Assembly: GCF_000802965.1 (NCBI RefSeq)
Contig: NZ_JSAK01000001.1
Location: forward strand, 124,001-188,000
Origin: Pseudomonas fluorescens
GTDB lineage: Bacteria > Pseudomonadota > Gammaproteobacteria > Pseudomonadales > Pseudomonadaceae
Reading direction: 5' to 3'
Length of the DNA stretch: 64,000 nucleotides
Every line of letters starts with the position of its first letter. The stretch's first letter is position 1. The notes under the pieces were generated by a model. That model ran no database searches, was not told where the DNA came from, and saw only the letters and a list, made by a program, of their open reading frames with translations. The position numbers were made by a program, and so were the translations under genes. Positions 33,404-44,900 of the stretch are shown piece by piece.

Positions 33404-34144
33404 GTGGACAAGTACCTTTATGTGGCAATGACCGGCGCCAGCCAGAATGCACTGGCGCAAAAGGCTCATGCCAACAACCTCGCGAACATCTCCACCAACG
33501 GCTTTCAGAAAGACCTGGAGCAGGCTCGTTCGATGCCGGTGTTCGGTGACAGCTTTCCGGCGCGTGCGTTTGCCATGTCTGAACGCCCGGCCACCGACTT
33601 TTCCCCTGGCAGCCTGGTAGAAACCGGTCGCGACCTTGATGTCGCCGTGCAAGGCAACGGCTGGCTGGCAGTGCAGAACCCGGATGGCGGTGAAAGCTAC
33701 GTGCGCACCGGCAGCCTGGTGGTTGACGCCCTGGGTGTGCTGCGCGCCGGCAACGGCATGCCGGTGATTGGCAACGGCGGACCGATTGCCGTGCCGCCCG
33801 AGCAACAGATTGAAGTGGGTGAGGACGGCACCATCAGCATTCGTGCGATGGGCGAAGGGCCTCGCGTCATGGCGGAAGTCGATCGCATCAAGCTGGTCAA
33901 CCCTGACATCAAGAACATGACCAAAGGCCTGGACGGTTCGATTCACACCAAGGATGGCCAGCCGGCGCAAGCCGATGCCAACGTCAAGCTGGTGTCCGGG
34001 TTCCTTGAGTCGAGCAACGTCAACGCCGTGGACGAGATGACCTCGGTGCTGGCCCTGGCCAAGCAGTTTGAGCTGCACATCAAGATGATGAACACCGCCA
34101 AAGACGATGACCAGGCCATGGCTCGGGTCTTGCAGATCAGCTAA
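33404..34144 (+). CDS. flgF: Flagellar proximal rod protein FlgF
   Basis: 246 residues from a GTG at 33404 (AGAGGAAAG upstream), the site where the family begins (M)DKYLYVAMTGASQN; an ATG-less extension to 33368 lacks family sequence. N-terminal rod signature ANNLANISTNGFQKDL and C-terminal NAVDEMTSVLALAKQFELHIKMMNTA. FlgF builds the proximal rod. First gene of flgFGHIJKL. Confidence 0.96.
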   Translation: MDKYLYVAMTGASQNALAQKAHANNLANISTNGFQKDLEQARSMPVFGDSFPARAFAMSERPATDFSPGSLVETGRDLDVAVQGNGWLAVQNPDGGESYVRTGSLVVDALGVLRAGNGMPVIGNGGPIAVPPEQQIEVGEDGTISIRAMGEGPRVMAEVDRIKLVNPDIKNMTKGLDGSIHTKDGQPAQADANVKLVSGFLESSNVNAVDEMTSVLALAKQFELHIKMMNTAKDDDQAMARVLQIS

Positions 34145-34189
34145 TTATCAGAACGTCGCGCCGTAAAACAGGCGCACGAGGAGAATCGA

Positions 34190-34975
34190 ATGCTTCCGGC
34201 TCTATGGGTTGCCAAAACCGGTCTGTCCGCCCAGGACACCAACCTGACCACCATTTCCAACAACCTGGCCAACGTCTCGACCACGGGTTTCAAACGTGAC
34301 CGCGCCGAGTTCCAGGACTTGCTCTACCAGATCAAACGCCAGCCAGGCGCCCAGTCGACCCAGGACAGCGAACTGCCGTCGGGTCTGCAATTGGGTACCG
34401 GTGTGCGCATTGTCGGCACCCAGAAAAACTTCAGCGCCGGCAGCCTGCAAACCACCGAGCAGCCACTGGACATGGCCATCGACGGTCGCGGTTTCTTCCA
34501 GATCCTGCAACCGGACGGCACCACGTCCTACACCCGTGACGGTACATTCCACCTGGACTCCAACGGCCAGATCGTCAACGCCAGCGGCTTCGCCCTGGAA
34601 CCGGCGATTGTGATTCCGAACGACGCGCAGACCTTCACGGTCGGTCGCGACGGCACTGTGTCCATCACCGTTGCCGGCAACCCGGCGTCCCAGGTGATCG
34701 GCAACCTGCAAACCGCCGACTTCATCAACCCGGCCGGCCTGCAAGCCGTGGGCAACAACCTGTTCCTGGAAACCGCCGCCAGCGGTGCGCCGCAAGTCGG
34801 CACGCCTGGCCTGGCCGGTTTCGGTACCACGCTGCAGAACACCCTGGAAACTTCCAACGTCAGCACCGTTGAAGAGATGGTCAACATGATCACCACTCAG
34901 CGCGCCTACGAGATGAACTCCAAGGTGATCTCCACCGCCGACCAGATGCTCTCGTTCGTAACGCAGAATCTGTAA
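34190..34975 (+). CDS. flgG: Flagellar distal rod protein FlgG
   Basis: 261 residues, the standard FlgG length. N-terminal LWVAKTGLSAQDTNLTTISNNLANVSTTGFKRDRAEFQDL and C-terminal SNVSTVEEMVNMITTQRAYEMNSKVISTADQML are the rod/hook family helices that form the coiled-coil core. It is assembled on FlgF and passes through the L and P rings. Ribosome site GAGGAG nine bases upstream. Confidence 0.98.
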   Translation: MLPALWVAKTGLSAQDTNLTTISNNLANVSTTGFKRDRAEFQDLLYQIKRQPGAQSTQDSELPSGLQLGTGVRIVGTQKNFSAGSLQTTEQPLDMAIDGRGFFQILQPDGTTSYTRDGTFHLDSNGQIVNASGFALEPAIVIPNDAQTFTVGRDGTVSITVAGNPASQVIGNLQTADFINPAGLQAVGNNLFLETAASGAPQVGTPGLAGFGTTLQNTLETSNVSTVEEMVNMITTQRAYEMNSKVISTADQMLSFVTQNL

Positions 34976-35027
34976 TCAAGTCTATGAGGTGGCCATGAGG
35001 TCGCCTGCAACACCGTGAGGTAGGGTC

Positions 35028-35723
35028 ATGAATCGCTTCGTTTCTGTTCTGGCACTGAGTGGGATCACCGCGCTCGCAGGCTGCGTGCCTGTGACGCCCA
35101 AGCCCAATGATCCTTACTACGCCCCGGTGTTGCCGCGCACGCCGCTGCCGGCTGCCGCGAATAACGGCTCGATCTACCAGGCCGGTTTCGAACAGAACCT
35201 CTACAGCGACCGCAAGGCGTTCCGGGTCGGTGACATCATTACCATCACCCTGAACGAGAAGACCCAGGCCAGCAAAAACGCCAACTCGCAGATCGACAAG
35301 ACCAGCAAGACCGGCATTGGGCTGACTTCGCTGTTTGGCAGCAGCGCCACCACCAACAACCCGTTTGGCAGCAATGACCTGAGCTTGAGTGCGAGTTATG
35401 AAGGCGACCGCGCGACCAAGGGTGACAGCAAGGCCGGGCAGGGCAACAGCCTGACCGGTTCGATCACGGTGACGGTTGCCGACGTCTTGCCCAACGGCAT
35501 CATCGCCGTGCGCGGCGAGAAGTGGCTGACGCTCAATACCGGCGACGAACTGGTACGGATTGCTGGCCTGGTTCGCGCGGATGACATCGCCACCGACAAC
35601 ACCGTGTCGTCGACCCGTGTCGCCGATGCGCGCATCACCTATTCGGGCACCGGTTCGTTTGCCGATGCGAGTCAGCCAGGCTGGTTCGACCGTTTCTTCC
35701 TCAGCCCGCTGTTCCCTTTCTAG
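35028..35723 (+). CDS. flgH: Flagellar L-ring lipoprotein FlgH
   Basis: 231 residues with a lipoprotein signal peptide: hydrophobic core LSGITALAG then Cys19. The mature part has the FlgH blocks [18 protein letters not shown] and [34 protein letters not shown]. It forms the outer-membrane bushing of the flagellar rod. The stop TAG is followed at once by flgI sequence. Confidence 0.98.
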   Translation: MNRFVSVLALSGITALAGCVPVTPKPNDPYYAPVLPRTPLPAAANNGSIYQAGFEQNLYSDRKAFRVGDIITITLNEKTQASKNANSQIDKTSKTGIGLTSLFGSSATTNNPFGSNDLSLSASYEGDRATKGDSKAGQGNSLTGSITVTVADVLPNGIIAVRGEKWLTLNTGDELVRIAGLVRADDIATDNTVSSTRVADARITYSGTGSFADASQPGWFDRFFLSPLFPF

Positions 35724-35741
35724 GTGGCTTTCCAGTTGAGC

Positions 35742-36851
35742 ATGTTGAACTTCAAACACCTTATGGTGGCCGCCCTGATGCTGTGCGCAGCCTTCAACGC
35801 TCAAGCCGAGCGGCTGAAGGACATCGCCAGTATTTCCGGCGTGCGTTCCAACCAATTGATCGGTTACGGCCTGGTGGTCGGGCTTAACGGTACCGGCGAC
35901 CAGACGACGCAAACCCCGTTCACCCTGCAGACCTTCAACAACATGCTCTCGCAGTTCGGCATCAAGGTGCCGCCGGGCTCGGGCAACGTGCAGTTGAAGA
36001 ACGTCGCGGCGGTGTCGATCAGTGCCGATTTGCCGCCATTCGCCAAACCGGGTCAGCAAGTCGACATCACCGTATCGTCGATCGGTAACTCCAAGAGCCT
36101 GCGCGGCGGTACGTTGCTGCTGACGCCGCTCAAGGGTATTGACGGCAACGTCTACGCGGTCGCCCAGGGCAACCTGGTGGTTGGCGGTTTCGATGCCGAA
36201 GGTCGTGACGGTTCGAAGATTACCGTCAACGTTCCGTCGGCCGGTCGCATTCCGGGCGGTGCGTCGGTCGAGCGAGCGGTGCCGAGCGGTTTCAACCAGG
36301 GCAACAGCCTGACCTTGAACCTCAACCGTTCCGACTTCACCACGGCCAAGCGCATCGTCGACAAGATCAACAACATGCTCGGCCCTGGCGTGGCCCAGGC
36401 CATCGATGGCGGTTCGATTCGCGTCAGCGCGCCGCTGGATCCGAGCCAGCGTGTCGACTACCTGTCGATCCTGGAAAACCTCGAAATCGATCCAGGTCAA
36501 GCGGTGGCGAAAGTCATCATCAACTCCCGAACCGGCACCATCGTGATCGGTCAGAACGTCAAGGTTTCACCGGCCGCCGTGACCCACGGCAGCCTGACCG
36601 TCACCATCACCGAAGACCCGATCGTCAGTCAGCCAGGCCCGTTGTCCAACGGTCAGACAGCGGTCGTGCCACGCTCGCGGGTCAACGCCGAGCAGGAAGC
36701 CAAGCCAATGTTCAAGTTCGGCCCGGGCACCACCCTCGACGAAATCGTCCGTGCGGTGAACCAGGTCGGCGCGGCACCGGGTGACTTGATGGCCATCCTC
36801 GAAGCACTGAAACAGGCCGGCGCCTTGCAAGCCGACCTGATCGTGATCTGA
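35742..36851 (+). CDS. flgI: Flagellar P-ring protein FlgI
   Basis: 369 residues from ATG 35742, giving a clean Sec signal peptide ([19 protein letters not shown]) and the family length; a GTG at 35724, right after the flgH stop, has no ribosome site. Family blocks: [30 protein letters not shown] and [33 protein letters not shown]. It forms the periplasmic ring in the peptidoglycan layer. Confidence 0.97.
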   Translation: MLNFKHLMVAALMLCAAFNAQAERLKDIASISGVRSNQLIGYGLVVGLNGTGDQTTQTPFTLQTFNNMLSQFGIKVPPGSGNVQLKNVAAVSISADLPPFAKPGQQVDITVSSIGNSKSLRGGTLLLTPLKGIDGNVYAVAQGNLVVGGFDAEGRDGSKITVNVPSAGRIPGGASVERAVPSGFNQGNSLTLNLNRSDFTTAKRIVDKINNMLGPGVAQAIDGGSIRVSAPLDPSQRVDYLSILENLEIDPGQAVAKVIINSRTGTIVIGQNVKVSPAAVTHGSLTVTITEDPIVSQPGPLSNGQTAVVPRSRVNAEQEAKPMFKFGPGTTLDEIVRAVNQVGAAPGDLMAILEALKQAGALQADLIVI

Positions 36852-36862
36852 GGATAGCGAGC

Positions 36863-38146
36863 ATGGATATGCGCAAGAGCGGTCTGGTCAGCAGTAGCGA
36901 TTCGGGATCGTATTCGGACCTCAATCGCCTGAACCAACTCAAGGTCGGCGACAAGAACAGCGATGGCAACCTGCGCAAGGTCGCGCAGGAATTCGAATCG
37001 CTGTTTCTCGGTGAAATGCTCAAGTCCATGCGCTCGGCCACCGACGCGTTGGGACAGGACAACCCGCTGAACACGCCCGCGGCCAAGCAATACCAGGAAA
37101 TGTACGACCAGCAGTTGGCCGTTTCCATGTCCCGCGAGGGCGGTGGTATTGGTCTGGCGGACGTGCTGATGCGGCAAATGTCGAAGAACAAACCGCTGGC
37201 TCCGGGTGAAGCGGCCGCCGCGTCGGCCGCCAAGCAGGAGGCCGCGAAAGCAGCGGTCCAAACACCGGTGGCTGCCGGAACTATTGCCACCAACGGACCG
37301 CTGTCGCGGGTCAACGGCGAGCGTCCGTTGTGGGCTTCGCGGTCGGTCAAGGCGCCGACGGGCGAGAGCGCGCATCGCAATGACATGGCACTGATCAATC
37401 AGCGACGCCTGGCATTGCCACCGAAACTGGCTGATCGGTTGCTGGCGGGACTGGTGCCTTCGGCGACGACTGCGGCCACGACGATGGTCAACAAGACACC
37501 GTTGCCTGAGCGTACGACGACCACCGGCGCGGGGCCGCTGTACAACGGCGACTGGCTGGCGAGCGCGCAGCAGGCATCCACTGGAAGCATGCAGGTTTAC
37601 GGTCGCGCCATGGCGCAAATTCCGTTGGCGCCGGCGAAAAAAGCCTTCAGTTCCGCCGACGAATTTGTCAACACCATGTTGCCGATGGCCAAGGAAGCCG
37701 CCGACCGCATTGGCGTTGATCCGCGTTACCTGGTGGCCCAGGCTGCGCTGGAAACCGGATGGGGCAAGTCGGTCATGCGCGCCCAGGATGGCAGCAGCAG
37801 TCATAACCTGTTCGGCATCAAGGCTGGCAGCAGTTGGCAGGGTGATTCGGCGCGGGCGATTACCAGCGAATTCAGGAATGGCGCGATGGTCAGGGAGACG
37901 GCCGAGTTCCGCTCCTACGGCTCCTACAAGGACAGTTTCCATGACCTTGTGACTTTGCTGCAGACCAATAATCGCTATCAAGATGTCGTGAAGTCGGCCG
38001 ATAACCCGGAACAGTTTGTACGCGAGTTGCAAAAGGCCGGTTACGCAACCGACCCGGACTACGCAAGCAAGATTTCGCAGATAGCCAGGCAGATGACGAG
38101 TTACCAGAACTACGCTGCGGCGGGCGCTTCCACCACGCCTTTATAG
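36863..38146 (+). CDS. flgJ: Flagellar rod-capping/peptidoglycan hydrolase FlgJ
   Basis: 427 residues. N-terminal rod-binding domain ~25-100 (VAQEFESLFLGEMLKSMRSATD), a long Ala/Thr-rich linker (~110-260), and a C-terminal glucosaminidase-type domain (~270-427) with LVAQAALETGWGKSVM and SHNLFGIKAGSSWQG. Its role is to open the peptidoglycan for rod growth and assist rod assembly. The extended linker makes it longer than the ~313-residue enteric FlgJ, as is usual in Pseudomonas. Confidence 0.96.
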   Translation: MDMRKSGLVSSSDSGSYSDLNRLNQLKVGDKNSDGNLRKVAQEFESLFLGEMLKSMRSATDALGQDNPLNTPAAKQYQEMYDQQLAVSMSREGGGIGLADVLMRQMSKNKPLAPGEAAAASAAKQEAAKAAVQTPVAAGTIATNGPLSRVNGERPLWASRSVKAPTGESAHRNDMALINQRRLALPPKLADRLLAGLVPSATTAATTMVNKTPLPERTTTTGAGPLYNGDWLASAQQASTGSMQVYGRAMAQIPLAPAKKAFSSADEFVNTMLPMAKEAADRIGVDPRYLVAQAALETGWGKSVMRAQDGSSSHNLFGIKAGSSWQGDSARAITSEFRNGAMVRETAEFRSYGSYKDSFHDLVTLLQTNNRYQDVVKSADNPEQFVRELQKAGYATDPDYASKISQIARQMTSYQNYAAAGASTTPL

Positions 38147-38169
38147 GCACAAGGATTAAGGTCTGAACC

Positions 38170-40215
38170 ATGAGTTTGCTAAACATCGGGATGTCGGGAC
38201 TGGCTGCTGGCCATTCTTCGTTGGTGACTACCGGCAACAACATTGCCAACGTCGACACCGCTGGGTACTCGCGCCAGCAAACCGTGCAGAGCACCAAGGG
38301 CTCGATTCAGTACGGCAACGTGTTCATCGGCACCGGCACGACGCTGGCCGATGTGCGTCGGGTGTACAACTCCTATCTCGATTCGCAGCTGCGCACGGCG
38401 ACTTCGCTCAACAGTGAAGCGTCCAGCTATGGCGCTCAGGTCACGCCGCTGGATGCCACGCTGTCAGACACCAACACGGGTTTGACCGCCGTACTGCAGA
38501 AGTTCTTCACGTCCATGCAGGGCGTAGCGACATCGGCTACGGATGACACGTCTCGTCAATCGGTAATCACCGGTGCCCAGGGGCTGGCCAGTCGCTTCAA
38601 TGCCATCGCCAAGCAGTTGAACGACCAGAACACGACCCTCAACGGCAACCTGTCGGACATGGCGGCGCAGGTCAACAAGCTCGCCAATTCGATTGCCGGC
38701 CTCAACCAGAAAATTGCCGAGCTCTCCACCGGCACCAACCAGCCCAACGATCTGCTCGACAGCCGTAACGAAGCGGTGCGTCAATTGTCCGAACTGGTCG
38801 GCGCGCAAGTCGTGGAGCGTGGCAACAGCTACGACATCTACGTCGGTACCGGCCAGCCGCTGGTTATCGGCAACACCACCAATACCCTGGAAGCTGTGCC
38901 GAGCAAGGACGATCCGTCGCGCATGGCGCTGCAGATGAACCGTGGCTCCAGCACCATCGACATCACGTCGGTAATCAGTGGTGGCGAAATCGGTGGTCTG
39001 CTGTCTTACCGCAAGGAAGTCCTCGACCCGTCGCTCAATGAGCTGGGACGTGTGGCGTTGGTGGTAGCTGATCAGATCAACCGTCAACAAGCCCAAGGCA
39101 TCGACAAGAACGGCGACTTCGGCGCGGCGATTTTCAATAACATCAACAGTGCCGCCCTGATCAGTCAGCGCAGCATTGCCCAGGCGGGCAACAGCACCGG
39201 TTCCGGCAACCTGGATGTCACCATCAAAGACACCGGCAAACTGACCACCAGCGACTACCAGGTGACGTTCACCAGCGCGACCAACTACAGCGTCAAGCGT
39301 TCTGACGGCACCGACATGGGCAGCTTCAGCACCACGACCACGCCGCCTCCGGTGATCGACGGGTTCAGCCTGAATCTCAACGGCGGTGCATTGAGTGCTG
39401 GTGACTCGTTCAAGGTGACCCCGACCCGTGGCGCAGCGAGCAACATTCAGGCTGTCCTCACCGACCCGAAAAAAATCGCTGCCGCCGCACCGTTGACTGG
39501 CGTGACGACTGCCAATAACACCGGCACTTACACCCAGCCGACGCTGACCAGCACCATCGACATCTACAACCCGGCGGCCCAGGCAGAAATGCAGACCGCG
39601 CTCAAGTATTCGACACCGGTCAAACTGGTGTTTGGTGCCGCGAGCGGCGGTAGCCAGAGCTACAACATGGTCGATGCCAAAGGCAACTCGATCGGTACCG
39701 GCACCATTGTTCCAGGCCAGAGCAACACCCTGAGCCTGAAAGTGGGGATGGTCGACTCCACTGGCGCTCCGGTCATGGACAACAGCGTTGCTCCGCCGGT
39801 GCAGAAGACCTTCACCGTCGAGACCACAGTCGGTGCCACCCCGGCGTCCGGTGAAAGTTTCACGATCAACCTGACCGGCGCAGCATCCTCGGACAACCGC
39901 AACGCTCAAGCGCTGGTGGGGTTGCAGACCAAGCAGACCGTGGACACCGGCAGCGCGAGCAAAGGCATTAGCCTGACTGACGCCTATAACAAACTGGTGA
40001 CCAACGTCGGCACCAAGGCAGCCCAGGGCAAATCCGACAGCGAGGCCACCACGGCGATCCTGACCAATGCCAAAGGCGCCCGTGATTCGGTGTCCGGGGT
40101 CGACCTGGATGAAGAAACCGGCAACCTGGTCAAATACCAGCAGTACTACACCGCCTCTTCGCAGATCATCAAGGCTGCGCAGGAAATTTTCAGCACGCTG
40201 ATCAACAGCCTTTAA
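38170..40215 (+). CDS. flgK: Flagellar hook-associated protein 1 FlgK
   Basis: 681 residues. N-terminal helix MSLLNIGMSGLAAGHSSLVT plus NNIANVDTAGYSRQQTV, and C-terminal SGVDLDEETGNLVKYQQYYTASSQIIKAAQEIF; the middle 350-600 is Thr/Ser/Gly-rich and variable. FlgK joins the hook to the filament with FlgL. Spaced 13 bases from flgL. Confidence 0.98.
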   Translation: MSLLNIGMSGLAAGHSSLVTTGNNIANVDTAGYSRQQTVQSTKGSIQYGNVFIGTGTTLADVRRVYNSYLDSQLRTATSLNSEASSYGAQVTPLDATLSDTNTGLTAVLQKFFTSMQGVATSATDDTSRQSVITGAQGLASRFNAIAKQLNDQNTTLNGNLSDMAAQVNKLANSIAGLNQKIAELSTGTNQPNDLLDSRNEAVRQLSELVGAQVVERGNSYDIYVGTGQPLVIGNTTNTLEAVPSKDDPSRMALQMNRGSSTIDITSVISGGEIGGLLSYRKEVLDPSLNELGRVALVVADQINRQQAQGIDKNGDFGAAIFNNINSAALISQRSIAQAGNSTGSGNLDVTIKDTGKLTTSDYQVTFTSATNYSVKRSDGTDMGSFSTTTTPPPVIDGFSLNLNGGALSAGDSFKVTPTRGAASNIQAVLTDPKKIAAAAPLTGVTTANNTGTYTQPTLTSTIDIYNPAAQAEMQTALKYSTPVKLVFGAASGGSQSYNMVDAKGNSIGTGTIVPGQSNTLSLKVGMVDSTGAPVMDNSVAPPVQKTFTVETTVGATPASGESFTINLTGAASSDNRNAQALVGLQTKQTVDTGSASKGISLTDAYNKLVTNVGTKAAQGKSDSEATTAILTNAKGARDSVSGVDLDEETGNLVKYQQYYTASSQIIKAAQEIFSTLINSL

Positions 40216-40228
40216 GGAGTCGTAATTC

Positions 40229-41800
40229 ATGCGCATTTCTACCGCCCAGTATTACGAGATAACCGCTGCCAACTACCAGCGCAACTTCAACAAGGCGATC
40301 GCGACCAGTAATGAAGCCAGCAGCCTGGTGCGCATCAACACCGCCGCCGATGATCCGATCGGTGCCGGGCGTTTGCTCAATCTTGGCCAGCAGAGTGCGG
40401 CGCTGGATCAGTACAACACCAACATCGACAACACCAAGAGTGCGTTGAGCCTGCAGGAAACCACGCTGACTTCCATTGGCACGGCTCTGCAACGCGCCAA
40501 GGAACTCGCCCTTGCCGCCAATAACGGTATTGCCACGGACGCGGACCGCAAGGCCTATGCGGCGGAATTGGGCCAGATCCAGCAACAAGTACTGGGCCTG
40601 ATGAACACCAGGGACTCGAACGGCAACTACCTGTTTTCCGGTTCGAAAACCGACACGGCGCCTTACTCGCAGAATTCGGACGGCACCTATACCTACAACG
40701 GTGACCAGACCAACATCAATCTGGGCATTGGCGATGGCATGTCGGTGGCTACCAACACCACCGGTTGGGACGCGTTCCAGCAGACCATCAACACCAGCCG
40801 CACCCAGACCACCATGACCGCTCCTGCGGTGGACGATGGCCGCGTGGTGCTGTCCAACGGCACGGTCGGCACCAGCGCCACCTACAACGCGAAGTTCTCC
40901 GGCGGCCAGCCATACACCGTGAATTTCCTCGGCAGTACCCAGTTGCAGATCACCGACGCACTGGGTAACGACGTGACTGCCGAAGCCAGTCAGAACGGCG
41001 TAATCAGCAACGCCAACGGCGCCAACCAGACGGTCAGTTTCCGTGGCGTTGACCTGAAGCTGAACATCAACCTTAAAACGGGTGATACCAACCCGGATGC
41101 GGTCATCGCCGGTCACAGCTTCACGTTGACGGGCACCTCGGACACCTTCAACACTTCGCGCAGTGCCGGCAACCCGTCGACAGCGGTCATCACCGGCTCC
41201 AGCGTGACGAACCAGGCGAACTACACCAACGCCTTCCCGGCGGGCGGGGCGATTCTCAAGTTCACCAGCGCCACCAATTTCGACCTGTACGCAGCACCGA
41301 TTACCGCCGATAGCAAGCCGGTTTCGTCGGGCACCGTGGCAGCTGGCACCGCCACCGCCGCGGGTGTGACCTTTGCCTTGGGCGGTGGTACCCCGGCTTC
41401 CGGTGACCAGTTCGTGATTCAGGCCAACAATCATCAGACCCAGAACGTGTTGGACACCCTGGGCCAGATGATGACCGCGCTGAATACGCCGATCGATGGC
41501 GACCCGGTGGCCAAGCAGAAGTTTCTGGGTGCCATGGAGGCGGGCCTCGGTAACATCGACAGCGCTGCCAACCAGATCAGCTCGGCCATTACCTCGATCG
41601 GTGCTCGCGGTCAGGCGCTGGATAACCAGTCCGCGACCAACGAGAGTCTGAGCCTGGCCAATACTCAGAGTCAGTCGTCGATTCGGGATTCGGACCCGGC
41701 GGAAGTCATGACTCGCCTGACGTTGCAGCAGACCATGTTGCAAGCTGCGCAACTGGCGTTCAGCAAGATTTCTCAGCTGGGTCTGTTTAACAAGATCTGA
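40229..41800 (+). CDS. flgL: Flagellar hook-associated protein 3 FlgL
   Basis: 523 residues, somewhat longer than the ~300-440 seen in many FlgL because of an enlarged Thr/Asn-rich central domain. N-terminal TAQYYEITAANYQRNFNKAI and RINTAADDPIGAGRLLNL; C-terminal DSDPAEVMTRLTLQQTMLQAAQLAFSKISQLGLF. Second hook-filament junction protein, flagellin-like ends. A small terminator-like hairpin follows, then the glycosylation island. Confidence 0.97.
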   Translation: MRISTAQYYEITAANYQRNFNKAIATSNEASSLVRINTAADDPIGAGRLLNLGQQSAALDQYNTNIDNTKSALSLQETTLTSIGTALQRAKELALAANNGIATDADRKAYAAELGQIQQQVLGLMNTRDSNGNYLFSGSKTDTAPYSQNSDGTYTYNGDQTNINLGIGDGMSVATNTTGWDAFQQTINTSRTQTTMTAPAVDDGRVVLSNGTVGTSATYNAKFSGGQPYTVNFLGSTQLQITDALGNDVTAEASQNGVISNANGANQTVSFRGVDLKLNINLKTGDTNPDAVIAGHSFTLTGTSDTFNTSRSAGNPSTAVITGSSVTNQANYTNAFPAGGAILKFTSATNFDLYAAPITADSKPVSSGTVAAGTATAAGVTFALGGGTPASGDQFVIQANNHQTQNVLDTLGQMMTALNTPIDGDPVAKQKFLGAMEAGLGNIDSAANQISSAITSIGARGQALDNQSATNESLSLANTQSQSSIRDSDPAEVMTRLTLQQTMLQAAQLAFSKISQLGLFNKI

Positions 41801-41806
41801 CGGTGG

Positions 41807-41826
41807 TCGGGCGCGCAGGCGCCCGA
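41807..41826 (+). terminator. Hairpin after flgL (terminator or attenuator)
   Basis: Perfect 8-bp stem TCGGGCGC / GCGCCCGA with a GCAG loop, seven bases after the flgL stop, followed by TTGCCTTGCCCCTT, a weak T tract. Likely partial termination between the flg operon and the glycosyltransferase genes. Confidence 0.6.
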
Positions 41827-41915
41827 TTGCCTTGCCCCTTCAGTATTTATCGACTTTTTTGCGGTTTCAGAGGGCTCGCTTTTCAGGGCGGGCTCGCGCC
41901 GCCTGTGAGCCCGCC

Positions 41916-44900
41916 GTGAATTCACTCCCTCTTGTCAGCCTGGTCATTCCCGCCTTCAATCCACGCTTTTTCGGTCGTGCTTTGCACACGGCTGTGAGTC
42001 AGGGCTACGGCAATCTGGAGATCATCGTTTGCGACGACAGTCGCGGTCATGAGATCGAAGACATCGTTGCTTCGGTGATCGAGGAGGGCGCGCGCGTGCG
42101 CTACGTGCGCAACGCACAAACCCTGGGGTTGGTGGGCAACCTGCAGGCGTGCCTGGAGCAGGCGCAAGGCGAGTTCATCAAGTTTCTTTGTGACGATGAC
42201 CAGTTGTTCTCCGCCTGCGTCGAGCGTCAGGCACAGGCGCTCATCGAGTGTGCGGACGTCAACCTGGTGGTGGCGCAGCGGCTGTTCTGGGATGCCGATG
42301 ATATGCCGCTGCCTTCACGCCTCGAAAACACCCCGCTTTCCCCGGTCGGCGGAGTGTTCAAGGGCGACGATCTGTTGGCGATTTTTGAAAACTTCCCGGT
42401 CAATATCCTCGGTGGCTTCAGCAACGCCCTGTTCCGTCGGGCGGACTTGCTCGAACTGTTCCCGGCATTGACACAGCCCGGTCATTGCTTTGTTGCAACG
42501 CTCGATTTTGCCTTGTACGTCTGCCTGATGCGGCGTGGCAATCTGGCGGTGTCCAACCATGTGCTCGGCGTCGAGCGCTTGTACCCGGAGCGTTTGAGCA
42601 GTCAGCAGGCGATGAGGGACGCGGCCCAAACCGAGCGTGAATGGCTGTCGCAGATGCTCAAGGCGCGCAGCGGTGAATCCGCGCCGGCTCCGGGCTGGGT
42701 TCGCTATATACCTTTGACCCGGGTCGACGAGACGCCGCGGGTTTGGGAAGAGTTGCCGTTGAGCCGAACGCTGGGCACAAAGCAGACCACCCAGGATTGG
42801 CATGTCGGTATCGCCAGCGTCAGTTTCTCCGAACTGTATGCCCAATGGCTGGCGTGCCGCCAGTTGACGGAGGGCCAGCGGGACTTGCTGCCAGACACAC
42901 TGGCCGCCTGGCCAAGCGTGCCGAAAATCGTTCCGGTCATCATTGATGAAGACGGCAGTCGCTCGGCGCTGGAGCTCACTCTGCAGTCGCTCGCGGCGCA
43001 GGATTATCCGCCGGAGCTAACGCTGGTTCTGTCGGCTTCCTGCACGCAAGCCGAGCTGGATGAACGGGTTTTCCGCGTGCCGCTGCAAGACGACTGGCAG
43101 CAGCAGCTCAACGAATTATTGCCACAACTGCAAGGTGCAGACTGGTTCTATCCGTTGCGGGCAGGTGATCGTTTGGTGGTGCCGGCCTTGCTGGTGATGG
43201 CTGAGCGAATTGCCCTCACGCCGACGCTGGCGTGCTTGTACAGCGACGAAGGTGGACTGAATCAGGGCGAATCGGCAGAACCTGCGTTCAAGCCCGATTT
43301 CAACCTGGACCTGATGCGCAGCTACCCCTATGTCGGACGAGCCCTGGCATTCGAGCGTGAACGTTTCCTGGCTGTGGGCGGTTTCGATTCGCAGTTCGGC
43401 GAACTGGCGCCTCACGACGTTCTGTGGCGGATGGTCGAGAATGAAGGCACTGGCGCGATCGGCCATATCGCCGAAATCCTGCTGGAGTCGGCACTGGATC
43501 TGGCCAAATGGTTGTCCCAGCCGCAAGTGCTGGATACCAATCCACTTGTGCTCGAAGCGCACCTGCAGCGTCTGGGCATCGCCCACGAGATTCGCCCTGG
43601 CAGTTCGGCGATACTCAATCGTGTCGATTACCTGCATGGCGATCGCCCGCTGGTGTCGATCATCATCGCCGGTAAAGACCAGACCAGTGCCATGCAGCGC
43701 TGCGTCGAGAGTCTTCTGGAAAAGACGGCCTACGGCGAGTACGAGTTGCTGCTGGTGGACAATGGCTGTGAAGGTGCCGAGGCGCGCGCCTGGTTCGATG
43801 GCATGGCGCAGTTGGGCAGTGAGCGGATTCGTGTATTGAGTTGCGAGCAGCAGGGAACTGTGGCGCAGGTGCGCAACTTTGCCGTGAGTCAGGCCGCTGG
43901 CGATTACGTCCTGATGCTCAACCCATACGCCGTGATCACCCAGGGCGAGTGGCTTGCCGAGTTGCTCAATCACGCACAGCGTCCGGAAGTCGGTGTGGTC
44001 GGGGCCAAGCTGTTCAATCCCGATGGTCGAGTGCTGCATGCCGGCCTGATCCTTGGCTTGCAAGGTCCGGCCGGGGTGCCGTTCTATGGTGAGTCGGTGC
44101 AGGCAGCGGGTTACATGTTCCGGTTGCAGGTGGCTCACGATTTCAGTGCTGTGGGTGGCGATTGCCTGATGGTGCGCAAAGCGGTTTTTGATGCTGTCGG
44201 CGGTCTGGATGAGCAGGGTCTGGCGCAGTCTCTCAACGAGGTCGACCTGTGCTTGCGCATTGGCCAGGAAGGTTACCTGGTGGTATGGACGCCTTACGCC
44301 CAATTGGCCCTGGGGGCGCAACCGGTAGCGGCTGCGCAGGAGGGTGATCAGGCTCGCAGCGAGCAGGAACAGGAAACTTTTTATAAGCGCTGGCTGCCGA
44401 TCGTGGCCCGTGATCCGGCCTACAACGCCAACCTCGCGCTGCAAGGGTTAGGCGGGGCAAGTTTTAGTCTTGAGCCGGGTCTGCGCTCCGGTTGGAGCCC
44501 GTTTTCCAGGGCTCAGTTGCCGAAGATTCTCGCGTTGCCGGTGAATGCCTCCGCCATTGGTCATTACCGGGTGACTCAGCCGTTGATCGAGTTGGAAGCT
44601 GCGGGCAGGGCGCAAGGACATATTCACTACAACCTGCCGACCATCATTGAAGTCGAGCGTCATTCGCCTGACGTGATTATCTTGCAGGGGCGCTATTCCG
44701 AAGGACCGATCAACGAAATTCCGAGCCTGCAAAAATACGCCAGTGCGCGACGCATCTACGAGCTGGATGACTACGTGATCAACGTCCCTCATCGCAACGC
44801 CCATATTCGCAACATGCCGGGCAAGGACGAGATGGAGAAACTGGTCCGCCGCGCCATCGGCATGTGCGACCGCGTGGTGGTTTCTACCGAGCCACTGGGC

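Noticed and set aside
36653-41752. Very long minus-strand open frames (459, 590 and 516 codons) opposite flgI-flgL
   Set aside because: They are antisense shadows of GC-rich flagellar genes: no recognisable domains, unnatural composition (Arg/Gly/His-rich), and the plus-strand proteins are unmistakable.
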